This document shows, piece by piece, positions 10,390-19,870 of a stretch of DNA of 64,000 nucleotides. Both the position numbers and the translations under genes were made by a program. Position 1 is the first letter of the stretch. Each line of letters begins with the position of its first letter. A model generated the notes under the pieces. It was given only the letters and a program-made list of their open reading frames with translations, ran no database searches and was not told the origin of the DNA. Source of the DNA: Lacrimispora xylanisolvens (GTDB taxonomy: Bacteria; Bacillota; Clostridia; Lachnospirales; Lachnospiraceae); assembly GCA_017084465.1 (NCBI GenBank), contig CP070896.1, positions 1,550,001 through 1,614,000 of the forward strand, given 5' to 3'.

Positions 10390-11145
10390 TTAGAATCCCT
10401 TTATTACAATTCCTTCCTCCATAAGACCTTCCCGAATCTTTTTCACAAATGCCAGCGCTTTGGCTCCATCCCCATGAACACACACGGAATCAGCCTGTAT
10501 GGTAATGTCCCGTCCGTCCACAGCTTCCACCTTCCGCTCCCGGACCATGCGTATCACCCGTTTTACTGCCTCTTCTTCATCCTTTATCAGTGCACCCTTC
10601 TGATTTCTGGGAACAAGGGTTCCGTCACTTTGGTATCCACGGTCTGCAAATACCTCACTCGCACAGAATACGCCGGTTGCTTTCGCTGCACGGATCAACT
10701 CACTGCCGCTTAGCCCAAGGAGCACCAGACTTTCGTCTACCTCCTTCACAGCCAGGCAGACAGCCCTTGCCAGCTGATAATCCTCTGCTGCCATATTATA
10801 AAGGGCACCATGAGGCTTCACATGCCAGAGCCGCACTCCTGCTCCGGTACAAAATGCTTTTAACGCTCCAATCTGATATTTCACAGAGGCCTTCACCTCT
10901 TCCGGAGACAGCGCCATATTCCTTCTTCCAAATCCTGCCAGATCCGGAAATCCCGGATGGGCACCGATTCTCACACCATGCTCCTTACAAAGTGCTACTG
11001 TCCGCTCCATCACCATGGGATCTCCTCCGTGGAATCCACAGGCAATGTTTGCAGAAGTAACGTATGGAATCACTTCTTCATCCATTCCGATCTTATAAGC
11101 TCCGTAACTTTCCCCCAAATCACAGTTCAAATCTATGACCGCCAT
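10390..11145 (-). CDS. pxpA: 5-oxoprolinase subunit A (LamB/YcsF family)
   Basis: Intact ~251-residue protein of the LamB/YcsF family. With PxpB and PxpC it forms the prokaryotic ATP-dependent 5-oxoprolinase (pyroglutamate to glutamate). Family motifs are DLNCDLGE at the N-terminus, ANIACGFHGGDP, GAHPGFPD and HVKPHGALYN. It is the last gene of a minus-strand operon. ATG at 11145 preceded by AAGGAAG is preferred; a GTG at 11151 is also possible. Confidence 0.92.
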   Translation of the reverse strand: MAVIDLNCDLGESYGAYKIGMDEEVIPYVTSANIACGFHGGDPMVMERTVALCKEHGVRIGAHPGFPDLAGFGRRNMALSPEEVKASVKYQIGALKAFCTGAGVRLWHVKPHGALYNMAAEDYQLARAVCLAVKEVDESLVLLGLSGSELIRAAKATGVFCASEVFADRGYQSDGTLVPRNQKGALIKDEEEAVKRVIRMVRERKVEAVDGRDITIQADSVCVHGDGAKALAFVKKIREGLMEEGIVIKGF

Positions 11146-11175
11146 AATCACCGCTTCCTTTCTCTAAAACCGTTT

Positions 11176-11984
11176 TCAGTATTTCAGCTGCGCATTCTTC
11201 ACATCTGTAATAAACATATGACCGGGAGCATGGGTCATTACAAAGGGAGGACGGCTGTTCATCACCACTGCCTGAGGCGTGACTCCGCAGGGCCAGAACA
11301 CCGGGACTTCCCCTTCCTTTATGGTCACCCGGTCTCCGAAATCCGGGTTCTCAATATCCCTGATCCCGATTGCCTCCGGATATCCGATCTGCACCGGAGC
11401 TCCGTGTACCCTGGGCATGGCTGCAGTGATAGCGGTTGCAGCTGGTACCAGGCTGTGAGGAATCGGTCTCATGCTTACTACCATGTTTCCGGAAAATATT
11501 CCTGCAGGGATACAGGGAATGGTTGTCTGGTACATGGGAACATTAACGCCTTCTTCGATCTGCCTTACTGGAATTCCAGCTTCCAGAAGCTCCGCTTCAA
11601 ATGAAAAACTGCAGCCAATTAAAAACTCACCAGCTTTCCCTTATGTAACTGATACTCCTCAAAAATTTCGGTCACAGCCGTGTACTCCCCGGTACAGTTG
11701 CCGTCTTGATAAACCCGGTATTTTGGAAGATCCGTGGTAATGTCACTGCCTGGTGCTGTAAAGGCAAATGTCCGGCTGCCTGCGTCGGAAACTTCAAGAA
11801 GCGGGCAGGACTTGGGATTTCTCTGGCAGAATAAAAGAAAATCCCATGCAAGCTCCTGGGGGAGCATTACTAAATTTCCCTGGGCATAGCCTGCACACAG
11901 TCCGGAAGTGGGAGTATCAATCAGTCCCTTTCTGATCATGGTTCTTACTTCCACAGGCGTTAATCGGCTTAAATCTGTTCCCAT
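11176..11984 (-). CDS. DUF1445 family protein, N-terminal-type half of D-glutamate cyclase
   Basis: About 269 residues of the DUF1445 (putative hydro-lyase) family. Visible conserved blocks are [35 protein letters not shown], the [13 protein letters not shown] patch and RPIPHSLV, ending in [10 protein letters not shown]. Human DGLUCY, which cyclises D-glutamate to 5-oxo-D-proline, joins a DUF1445 domain to a DUF4392 domain; here the two are separate genes around pxpBC. The start is ATG 11984 after AAGGAAGATA. The frame breaks at 11621-11625 (T5, should be T6), joining GKLVSF to LIGCSF. The reaction is inferred from the human protein and the operon context. Confidence 0.82.
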
Positions 11985-12010
11985 TATCTTCCTTCTTTCC
12001 TGTTCATATT

Positions 12011-13040
12011 TTACCATTTTCCCATGGCAGTCTCAATTATTTTTTTCAGCTCCAGAAGCTTTTTATTCTCTTTCCTTGCAATCTTCACCGCTTCCATGGC
12101 AGTTACGTACTGAAAAGTCACCCAATCCCCCGGACGCAGCTGAGCCAGTGCGGGAATATCCGTACTGATAACAGTGGCAATCTTTGCATACCCTCCTGTG
12201 GTCTGATGATCTGCCAGCATGACAATGGGAAGTCCCGAAGAGGTGATCTGAACCGATCCTTCCATGACTGCATCGGAAATAATATCCGCCCCCCTTCCCA
12301 AATTCTATGGGAGGACCGTTAAGCCTGCATGCCATGCGGTCACAGTCTACAGTCAGCTGATAAGGATTTCTGACAAAGGTATTTCTTCCTTCCTCTGTAA
12401 AAGCCTCTGCCTGGGGGCCGGGAACAGTACGAAGAAGCACATATCGTTTATCTGCGCTGTAACGGAATGGATTGGAGGGATTTATGAACCAGGATTCATT
12501 TTCCCCAGCCAGGGAGGTGAAATCCATTTCATACACCGCAGCTGCAAACCTCTTTATCTCTTCCCCACTTTTACCTGATTGGAGGACATCACCAGCTTTT
12601 AACGCCCTGCCATCAAGACCTCCCAGGCAGCTTTTTATGTCAGTTGACCTGCTTCCCAGTACGGGTAAAACCGCCACTCCCCCGTATACAGCCAGATAGG
12701 TTCTAAGGCCCTTTGATGCTATTCCAAGGCTCAGACTGTCACCTTCCTTCATAACCACGGGACGATACATGGGAATAGGGACTCCGTTTTTCAGTGGATT
12801 CATATCTGCACCAGTCAGGGCGATCACTTCATCGGAAGTGAAAGTAATCTCTCCCCCTTTTAAAGTAAACTCCATAACTGCCAGTTCCGGCTCTGATAAA
12901 TTACCCGCAAATAAATTGGCAACAGCCATGGAATATTTATCACAGGCTCCGCTTTCGATAAACCCCTGGCTTAAATATCCCCGTCTTCCTTTATCCTGAA
13001 TGGAAGTAAATGCACCCGGCAGTTTTATTTCCAGCCCCAT
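12011..13040 (-). CDS. pxpC: 5-oxoprolinase subunit C (biotin-dependent carboxyltransferase-like)
   Basis: About 343 residues, homologous to allophanate hydrolase subunit 2 / AHS2. The N-terminus MGLEIKLPGAFTSIQDKGRRG is the hallmark of the family, then ALTGADMNPLKNG and the C-terminal block ITSSGLPIVMLADHQTTGGY. It is 4 bp from the pxpB stop, so the two are coupled. The frame breaks at the G6 run complementary to 12289-12294; one G fewer gives FGKGADIISDAVMEGS. PxpB and PxpC form the ATPase/ring-opening part of 5-oxoprolinase with PxpA. Confidence 0.9.
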
Positions 13041-13044
13041 ACGG

Positions 13045-13732
13045 TCACCTCTTCTCCTGTTCCAGTCTGATTTTATGGTATTCCTCTAATGTGATGGGAA
13101 TAAACCGTATGGTATCCCCAGCTTCATAGAGAGGACGTTCTGCCTGTTTTACATCAAAAAGTTTCAATGGAGTCCTTCCAATCAACTGCCAGCCACCAGG
13201 CGATTCCATGGGGTAAATACCAGTCTGTTCTCCTCCGATTCCAACAGACCCGGCAGGTATCTTTGTCCTTGGCGTAGTAAGCCTGGGAGTATGAATTCTT
13301 TTATCCAGCCCTCCAAGGTAAGGAAAACCAGGTAGAAAACCAAGCATATAGATCCGGTAATCTCTGCTGCTGTGAATGCGGATTACCTCCCGTTCCTTTC
13401 TCCCTGCATGCTCTGCCACAAAGGAAAGATCCGGTCCTGACTCTCCCCCCATAGCACACCGGAATCTCTACAAGCCTGCCACCTGACATATTCCCTGAAG
13501 TAACCGTTTTTGACAATTTCTCCAGTCTGCCGCTTAGTAAATTATAATCCGTGATCAGGGGATCGTAGCATACCAGAACAGAACAAAAGGCAGGAACTGA
13601 CTCCGTAATTCCTTCTATTGAGGCAGCCATTATAATCTGGTTCAGTTCCATAACCTGACGGTTTACCGTTTCGTCAATGGTATCTCCCAGCTCCAGCAGC
13701 ACCCCCCGGTCACCCACAGCTTTGATTTTCAA
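13045..13732 (-). CDS. pxpB: 5-oxoprolinase subunit B (KipI/AHS1 family)
   Basis: About 229 residues of the AHS1/KipI family. Motifs are AVGDRGVLLELGD near the N-terminus, then CYGGESGPDL, LGFLPGFPYLGGLD, PAGSVGIGGEQTGIYP and SPGGWQLIGRTP. The start is taken as TTG at 13732, after GGGGGGAAGGAAG, because family members begin right before the KAVGDRG segment; this start overlaps the 3-prime end of the DUF4392 gene. The frame breaks at the G6 run complementary to 13445-13450 (CYGG|ESGPDL). Confidence 0.88.
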
Positions 13733-14811
13733 CTTCCTTCCCCCCTTTTTGGAAAAAGCCCTTCCCGAGAACCGGCCCAAACCATTGATCTGAATTATGG
13801 GAATACCGGACTGCATATGCCGTACACTGACGCATCAGACTTACAATTCCTGTATTCATCCTGGTATTGAACCCATCAATACCAGGCAGCAGCGATCCGG
13901 TCATATCGATCAGCCCGCTTCTTGACGCCACACGCATCACCTCTGCCTCCATCTCTTCCCGGTGAAGAATCTCCATATCCCGCTTTAAGTAGGCAAGTGC
14001 AGCCATCAGTCCATAGCAGCCCCAGTCGGAACAGGTGGCAGTAATGATATGATCTGCACCGCTGGCTGCCAGTGTGCCTCCTTTGCAGCCGCAGATACAT
14101 TCTCCCGGCCCGGTAAACGGGACGTACTGTCTGATATGCATTCCGATGGTTCCCATCCCCGATTTCATTTCCCAGATCGCCTATGGCAATGTTTAAAACG
14201 CCTTTCTGTTTTAAAAGTTCCCACAGAATATCACTTTTGCTTCCAGTTCAGAAACATCCTTACCAACCGCATTGTGATAGACCCCCCCAGATGGTTGGCC
14301 CCGGGGCTTCCACGGAAATTACTGCGGAAGGCAGGACATCTTTGATCAGCCATTCCGCTTCCATTGACGCTCTGTTGGAGTTCTTTGTAAATGCATGAAC
14401 TCCCATGCTGTAGGGAAGCTCCTGTACGGTCTTTAAATCTTCATAGATATGAAGGCCAACTACAGATGCGCACTTTTTTTACAGCCTTCACACAATCCTC
14501 CGGACAGATAATGACTGGTTTTGCACCAAAGCCAGCACCAGAGATCTTGCTAAAAGCATGGAACTTACCATACCATCCATCTCCGGTTTTCTGTGGGGCA
14601 GAAGAACAAAACCGGTGAGAATAAAGACCAGGTCCTGTTCCTTTACCCTTTCGCACAATCTCTCAGCGGCTCTCATGGCTAACGGCTCTCCCATTGCCTT
14701 TCTGCTTCCTTCATAAAGAATCCGGCAGACGCCATAGCCCCTTGGATCCAGATTCATAAGCGCATCTAAATTTTCTCCTACGTTCCATTTTTCCAGTTCT
14801 GCCCGTTCCAT
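13710..14811 (-). CDS. DUF4392 family protein, C-terminal-type half of D-glutamate cyclase
   Basis: Reconstructed ~365-residue DUF4392 protein; in the human enzyme DGLUCY this domain follows DUF1445. The start is ATG 14811 after GGGAG. In order one reads VFILTGFVLLP, PEMDG, GAGFGAKPVIICPEDC, SVVGLHIYEDL, SVEAPGANHLGGVYHN, GDLGNEIGMGTIG, VPFTGPGECICGCKGG, DHIITATCSDWGCYG and SGLIDMTG. Six frame breaks are needed (near 14538, and in the runs 14473-14479, 14301-14304, 14282-14288, 14235-14238 and 14157-14160), the highest density in the window. That could mean real decay, but every break is an indel in a run of the same base and the conserved blocks are intact. Its end overlaps pxpB. Confidence 0.78.
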
Positions 14812-14846
14812 TTCATACTCCCTTTTCAAACAGCTGTCCTGCATGT

Positions 14847-15713
14847 TCAGACTACATCATCAAACAAGCTACTCTTTCCTGTATATCTTAAATATTCTTC
14901 AATGACTTCCTTCTGTATCCGGCTTAACCCCACCGGATCCTTTCCTCCTACTGGTATTCCATCGATCTCCTTAGCGTGAAGGCAGAAGTTAGAAGAAGAG
15001 GTTACCAGCACCTCATCCGCCTCCATCAGCTCCGTTAAGGTAAAAGGGCGTTCTAACACCTGAATTCCAAGGCGGTAGCAGGCTTCAATCATATGAGTTT
15101 TGGAAATTCCACGCAGAATGTACTGATCATTGGGATGGGATAAAAAAACACCATCTTTTAGTATGGAAATGTTGCTGTGGGCGCACTCCGTTACCATATC
15201 CCCTCTGTGAAACACGGTTTCCTGTGCGCCCAGCTGCTCCGCCTTCTGGGATGCCATGACAGAAGGCAGAAGATTTAAGGTTTTAATATTGCAGTGAAGG
15301 AAACGGGTATCCTCTGCTGTGACCAGACTGATAGGAACTTCGGGATCTCGCAGCCGGTTGGGACGGATCATTACCCAGAGCTTACCGGTCATCTCACTGG
15401 CATACGCGTGGTTTCTGGGAGCCGCTCCTCTTGTGACCTGCCAATACACAAAATGAGTCTCTCCCTCCACCTTTTTAAGAAGATCCGTTAAAAGCTCTCC
15501 AAGTTCCTTCTTTTCCATGGGAATCTGGATATCCAGAGCATTTGCACTGGAATAGAAACGATCCAGATGATCTTCCAACAGATAGATGCGATGATTTCCA
15601 CCCACTGATGCATCATAAACCCCGTCACCGAAAAAATGCACTCTGTCATTAAAAGGAATCTTAAGCTCCTCTGGTGCAGCAATTGTTCCATCATAATAAG
15701 CAAGTTCTTTCAT
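14847..15713 (-). CDS. dat: D-amino-acid aminotransferase (class IV PLP enzyme)
   Basis: Intact 288-residue fold-type IV transaminase. FNDRVHFFGDGVYD near the N-terminus and NIKTLNLLPSV (catalytic PLP-Lys) match D-alanine transaminases, as does ETVFHRGDMVTECAHSNI, where branched-chain enzymes have a different loop. Such enzymes interconvert D-alanine + 2-oxoglutarate with pyruvate + D-glutamate. The ATG at 15713 has GGAGAGGTT upstream. The position between the transporter and the D-glutamate-cyclase-like genes fits a D-glutamate pathway; a branched-chain or 4-amino-4-deoxychorismate role is less likely. Confidence 0.85.
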   Translation of the reverse strand: MKELAYYDGTIAAPEELKIPFNDRVHFFGDGVYDASVGGNHRIYLLEDHLDRFYSSANALDIQIPMEKKELGELLTDLLKKVEGETHFVYWQVTRGAAPRNHAYASEMTGKLWVMIRPNRLRDPEVPISLVTAEDTRFLHCNIKTLNLLPSVMASQKAEQLGAQETVFHRGDMVTECAHSNISILKDGVFLSHPNDQYILRGISKTHMIEACYRLGIQVLERPFTLTELMEADEVLVTSSSNFCLHAKEIDGIPVGGKDPVGLSRIQKEVIEEYLRYTGKSSLFDDVV

Positions 15714-15727
15714 AACCTCTCCTTTTT

Positions 15728-16372
15728 TTACGGGCAAATGCCAAATTTCATCCTGATATACTCTTTAATCAGTTCCGCGCAGTTATCAAGTCCCAGACTT
15801 TCCGTATCCAGACACAGGTCATAATTTCGGGGGTTTTTCCACTGTCTTCCGGTATGATACAGGTAATAGGCATTGCGGTACCGGTCCAGCTGGTCGATGT
15901 AGCGCTGTGCTTCCCCTTCCCCAATTCCCTGCCGTTCCATCTCACGTTTTACCCGAAATTCATAGGGTGCATCTAAATAGACTGACACCACATTGGGTTC
16001 CCCCTTTAATACAAAATCAGCAGCTCTTCCCACACACACATAGGATTCCTGGGTCAGCAGCTCTTTTAACACCTTTGCCTGATAATTAAACAAATTCTGG
16101 TCTGATAAGAAATTTCCGCTTTCCGGCGGGATGATCTCTCCATTATAAACCCTTTTAAATGCCCCGTACAACAACGTCTTTTTTGTATTTTCATCTGCCT
16201 GTGCAAATATGGTTTCATTAATTCCGCTGTCCTCTGCCGCCAGCCGTAAAAGCTTCCTGTCATAATAGTCGATTCCGTAATCAGCTGCCAGTTTTTTTCC
16301 TATATAGCTGCCGCCTCCGCTTCCGCAGGTGCGGGTTATGGCAATTGCAAAAAATTGATTCTCTTTGTTCAT
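15728..16372 (-). CDS. Cytidylate-kinase-like family protein
   Basis: Intact 214-residue P-loop-type protein of the cytidylate kinase-like family, frequent in Clostridia. The N-terminal ITRTCGSGGGSYIGKKLA is the nucleotide-binding segment; a later VCVGRAADFVL and SVYLDAPYEFRVKRE resemble the NMP-binding and lid regions. It is not the housekeeping Cmk, and its substrate is unknown. It is 11 bp from livF and 14 bp from the aminotransferase gene, so it is part of the operon. Confidence 0.8.
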   Translation of the reverse strand: MNKENQFFAIAITRTCGSGGGSYIGKKLAADYGIDYYDRKLLRLAAEDSGINETIFAQADENTKKTLLYGAFKRVYNGEIIPPESGNFLSDQNLFNYQAKVLKELLTQESYVCVGRAADFVLKGEPNVVSVYLDAPYEFRVKREMERQGIGEGEAQRYIDQLDRYRNAYYLYHTGRQWKNPRNYDLCLDTESLGLDNCAELIKEYIRMKFGICP

Positions 16373-16383
16373 GTGTCTTCCTC

Positions 16384-17082
16384 CTACTGTCCCAGATATG
16401 CCTTTCTTACACGGTCATCCCTTAATAATTCTCCGGCATCTCCGGATATGGTGATCTTCCCCGTTTCCATTACATAGGCACGGCTTGAAATAGACAAAGC
16501 CATTTTCGCATTCTGCTCCACTAAAAGGACGGTAATCCCTTTCCTGTTCACTTCTTTGATGATTGAAAATATCTCCTTTACCAAAAGAGGGGACAGCCCC
16601 ATGGAAGGTTCATCCATCAGGATCATGCTGGGTTTTGCCATAAGAGCCCTTCCCACTGCAAGCATTTGCTGCTCTCCCCCTGACAAGGTGCCTGCAAGCT
16701 GTCTGCGCCGTTCCTTTAACCGGGAAAAACGTTCAAATACCTCTTCCATATTTGCTTCCAAATCCTTTTTATCGGTAAATGCCCCCATCTCCAAATTTTC
16801 TTCCACGGTCATCTGAGGGAAGATGTGCCTGCCTTCCGGCACATGGGCCAGCTTTAGGGTGATGATTTTGCTTGGTTCCATCTTTCTTAAATTGGTTCCG
16901 TTAAAAAGGATCTCACCTTCATCCGCCTTTTTTAATCCGGATATGGTTCTTAAAATGGTGGTTTTCCCAGCCCCGTTTGCCCCAATTAAGGACACCACCT
17001 CACCGTCATGAACTTCCAGGGAAACACCGTGTATGGCTTTGATGGCTCCGTAAGAAACTGCCAGATTATTCACTTTTAGCAT
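16384..17082 (-). CDS. livF: ABC transporter ATP-binding protein, LivF type
   Basis: Intact ~232-residue ATPase of a branched-chain-amino-acid-type importer. It has Walker A GANGAGKTT, signature LSGGEQQMLAVGRAL and Walker B MILMDEPSMGL. The ATG at 17082 follows GAGGAGGTGGAAGCGG and overlaps the livG stop by 17 bp. It works with LivG at the inner face of the membrane. The substrate may not be leucine: the operon context points to an amino acid or lactam such as D-glutamate or 5-oxoproline. Confidence 0.9.
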   Translation of the reverse strand: MLKVNNLAVSYGAIKAIHGVSLEVHDGEVVSLIGANGAGKTTILRTISGLKKADEGEILFNGTNLRKMEPSKIITLKLAHVPEGRHIFPQMTVEENLEMGAFTDKKDLEANMEEVFERFSRLKERRRQLAGTLSGGEQQMLAVGRALMAKPSMILMDEPSMGLSPLLVKEIFSIIKEVNRKGITVLLVEQNAKMALSISSRAYVMETGKITISGDAGELLRDDRVRKAYLGQ

Positions 17083-17880
17083 CCGCTTCCACCTCCTCAT
17101 CTTCTTTTCCCAAGTATGCCTCTATGACCCTGGTATCGTTTGCAATTACTTCCGGCGTTCCTATGGCGATTGTGGTTCCGAAATCCAGCACCAGAATCCG
17201 TTCACAGATTTTCATTACAAGGCTCATATCATGTTCGATTAAAAGAACCGATATTTTAAATTCATTTCGTATGAAGTGAATGATTTCTAAAAGCTCCTCG
17301 GTTTCCGTTGGGTTCATTCCTGCTGCAGGTTCATCTAAAAGAAGCAGCTTCATATCTGTAGCCAGAGCCCTTGCAATTTCCAGGCGGCGCTGCTGACCAT
17401 AGGGAAGATTCCCTGCCTCATAATCCTCCATCCCGCTTAAATGAACTATTTTAAGAAGCTCTTTTGCTCTTTCTGTTAATGCCTTTTCTTCCTTCCAGTA
17501 GACCGGTGTTCTGAAAACCGCGTGGAACAGCCCGTAGGACAGTTTGCTTTCCATGGCTGTTTTCACGTTGTCAATGACGGTCATTTTCTTAAACAGGCGG
17601 ATGTTTTGAAAGGTTCTTGCAATTCCGGCATCTACAATCTGATGGGTTTTCTTTCCGTTCATCCGCTGTCCATTTAAGTAAAAGAGCCTTCTGTAGGTTT
17701 ATAGACACCGGTAATCAAATTAAATACCGTGGTTTTTCCTGCACCGTTTGGTCCAATCAGCCCCACAAGCTCAGATTCACCGATCTCCATATTAAAGCTG
17801 TCAACCGCTTTTAAGCCTCCAAACTGAATTCCTAAATTCTGAACCTTTAATACCGGCTCTTTCTTTCCAGCTGCTTCCAT
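17066..17880 (-). CDS. livG: ABC transporter ATP-binding protein, LivG type
   Basis: About 271 residues; Walker A GPNGAGKTT at residues 43-51, signature YGQQRRLEIARAL, Walker B LLLLDEPAAGM, and the LivG-specific ARTFQNIRLFKKMTV insert. Start ATG 17880 after GGAGGGG lies inside the livM 3-prime end. The frame breaks at the T-run complementary to 17680-17683; one added T restores GSFYLNGQRMNG. Confidence 0.9.
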
Positions 17881-18881
17881 GGCTGCACCCCTCCCTCCGT
17901 TTTTTCATGCTCTTTTTTTTCCGACCTGTGTAATATTCTCACAAGGGAGAATTCCCAATTGCCGAAAATTCCGCCGGGTTTAAAGATCATAACAATAATA
18001 AGAACCACAGAATAAGCCAGCATGCGGTACTGGGAGAACTGACGCATCATCTCCGGAAGGGAAGAAAGAAAAGCGGCCCCGATAATGGAACCGGTTAAGG
18101 ACCCGATTCCTCCGATGATTACTTCAGAAAGAAGTTCCGCAGAGTACATGAAATTAAAATTGGTGGGGATCATGGCAGTCATGTAATGGGCATAGATTCC
18201 ACCGCCCACACCTGCAAAAAAAGCGGCTACGGTAAAGGTCAGCACTTTATAATAGGTTACATTAATTCCAGAGGCTGAAGCCGCAATATAATCCTCCCTT
18301 ATGGCCTTTACCGTTCTCCCGAAGCGGCTGCGGATATATAAATACATCACAGCCACACAAGCCGCCATAATCCAGTAGCACCAGTAAAAGTCTGACAGCT
18401 TTAAAATGCCGCTCATGGTCTTTCCGCCTCCGGTTATGGAGAAATTACAAAAGCAGACCCGGATAATTTCTGCAAATGCCACCGTTACAATGGCAAGATA
18501 ATCCCCCCTTAAACGTAGCGCCGGGATTCCCACCAATACGCCTGTAATCCCGGCAGCGATTCCGCCTGCCAGGAGGGCAATGAGAAAGAGTGCCAGATCA
18601 GGCAGCCCTTTTCCAGTCAGAGCTCCGGAAGCAATGGCAGATGCATAGGCACCAACCGAAACAAATCCTGCATGGCCCAGAGAAAATTCTCCCATACAGC
18701 CTACGACCAGGTTTAAGGATGCTACCATTATGATTGTATAACAGGCGGTGGTACATATTCCTTTGATATACTGGGTGGCTGCTCCAAATATCTTTGACTC
18801 AAACAGCAGAACAAAAAGAAGAAACACCGCTAAAACACCCAGGAAATTAATCACATATGAAATCTTAACCCGTCTTTCCAT
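17847..18881 (-). CDS. livM: ABC transporter permease, LivM type
   Basis: Intact ~344-residue membrane protein with 8-10 hydrophobic segments and the LivM signature LNLVVGCMGEFSLGHAGFVSVGAY, GIPALRLRGDYLAIVTVAF. The ATG at 18881 follows AGGGGGTGGACC, 10 bp past the livH stop. It pairs with LivH to form the translocation pore. Confidence 0.92.
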   Translation of the reverse strand: MERRVKISYVINFLGVLAVFLLFVLLFESKIFGAATQYIKGICTTACYTIIMVASLNLVVGCMGEFSLGHAGFVSVGAYASAIASGALTGKGLPDLALFLIALLAGGIAAGITGVLVGIPALRLRGDYLAIVTVAFAEIIRVCFCNFSITGGGKTMSGILKLSDFYWCYWIMAACVAVMYLYIRSRFGRTVKAIREDYIAASASGINVTYYKVLTFTVAAFFAGVGGGIYAHYMTAMIPTNFNFMYSAELLSEVIIGGIGSLTGSIIGAAFLSSLPEMMRQFSQYRMLAYSVVLIIVMIFKPGGIFGNWEFSLVRILHRSEKKEHEKTEGGVQPWKQLERKSRY

Positions 18882-18891
18882 GGTCCACCCC

Positions 18892-19782
18892 CTAAACTTT
18901 CTCGCCCGCATTCTTACCCAGAATGCCAGACGGTTTAACCAGCAGTATAATAATTAGAATGGCGTAGGTAATGGCTTCATACCACCCTGGTGCAAACAGC
19001 TTTACAAATATTTCAATGAGACCGACTAAAATTCCTCCCAGCATGGCGCCGGGGATGACTCCGATTCCACCCAGTACAGCGGCGATAAAGGCTTTCAGTC
19101 CCATCATTGACCCCATGTCATTGGTCACACGGGGATATTTGGCGCAGTACATCAGGGCTGCAACTGCTGCCAGTCCGGAACCAATGGCAAAAGTAACGGT
19201 AATGACTTTATTCACATTAATTCCTGCAAGAATAGAGGCATCCCGGTCCTGGGGAACTGCCCGCATCGCTTTTCCCATTCTGGTTTTTTTAATAAAAAGC
19301 TGCAGCGCTGCCATCATAAAGATACCAATACCAATGGTCAGCACAACGTTTAAAGGAAGACTTGTTCCAAACACACTGACAGAAGGAAGATCAAAAATTT
19401 TCTGTATATTCCGAGGCTTTGCTCCAAAAAGAACCATGGCAAGATTCTCCAGAAACAGGCTCATGGCAAGTGCCGTAATAAGCGCGGACATGGCACCTGC
19501 TTTCCGTACCGGCTTATATGCCACAACCTCCACAACCACACCAGTCCCGGCGCAGATTACAATGGCCAGAAATACGGACAGCCATGGGGGCATTCCGGCA
19601 TTGATCATAAGCGGAATGGTATAAAACAGGGTGTAGGAACCGATCATGATAAAATCGCCGTGGGCAAAATTAATCATACGGATAATTCCGTATACCATGG
19701 TATAGCCCAGCGCAATCAGGGCGTAAATCGCGCCCTGGTTCAGTCCGTTTATCAGGCTTTGAATAAATAATGAAAATGTCAT
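18892..19782 (-). CDS. livH: ABC transporter permease, LivH type
   Basis: Intact 296-residue membrane protein. The N-terminal LINGLNQGAIYALIALGYTMVYG and MINFAHGDFIMIGSY are diagnostic for LivH. It is separated from livJ by 88 bp that contain an ATGTGCA/TGCACAT hairpin and T tracts, a possible site where the abundant binding-protein mRNA is cut or attenuated from the rest. Confidence 0.92.
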   Translation of the reverse strand: MTFSLFIQSLINGLNQGAIYALIALGYTMVYGIIRMINFAHGDFIMIGSYTLFYTIPLMINAGMPPWLSVFLAIVICAGTGVVVEVVAYKPVRKAGAMSALITALAMSLFLENLAMVLFGAKPRNIQKIFDLPSVSVFGTSLPLNVVLTIGIGIFMMAALQLFIKKTRMGKAMRAVPQDRDASILAGINVNKVITVTFAIGSGLAAVAALMYCAKYPRVTNDMGSMMGLKAFIAAVLGGIGVIPGAMLGGILVGLIEIFVKLFAPGWYEAITYAILIIILLVKPSGILGKNAGEKV

Positions 19783-19870
19783 AGGCCGTTTCCTTTCTCC
19801 TTCAAATGGAAAATGTGCACCAAAGACATTTTCATGCTTTCATGCACATCTCCTCATTGTCTTTTTAAAA

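Noticed and set aside
10957..11604. 215-codon plus-strand frame over pxpA/DUF1445
   Set aside because: Low-complexity His/Cys/Ser-rich product antisense to two recognisable genes.
18971..19624. 217-codon plus-strand frame opposite livH
   Set aside because: Lies wholly inside livH on the other strand; Pro/Ser/Thr-rich, no ribosome site, no family resemblance: a shadow frame.
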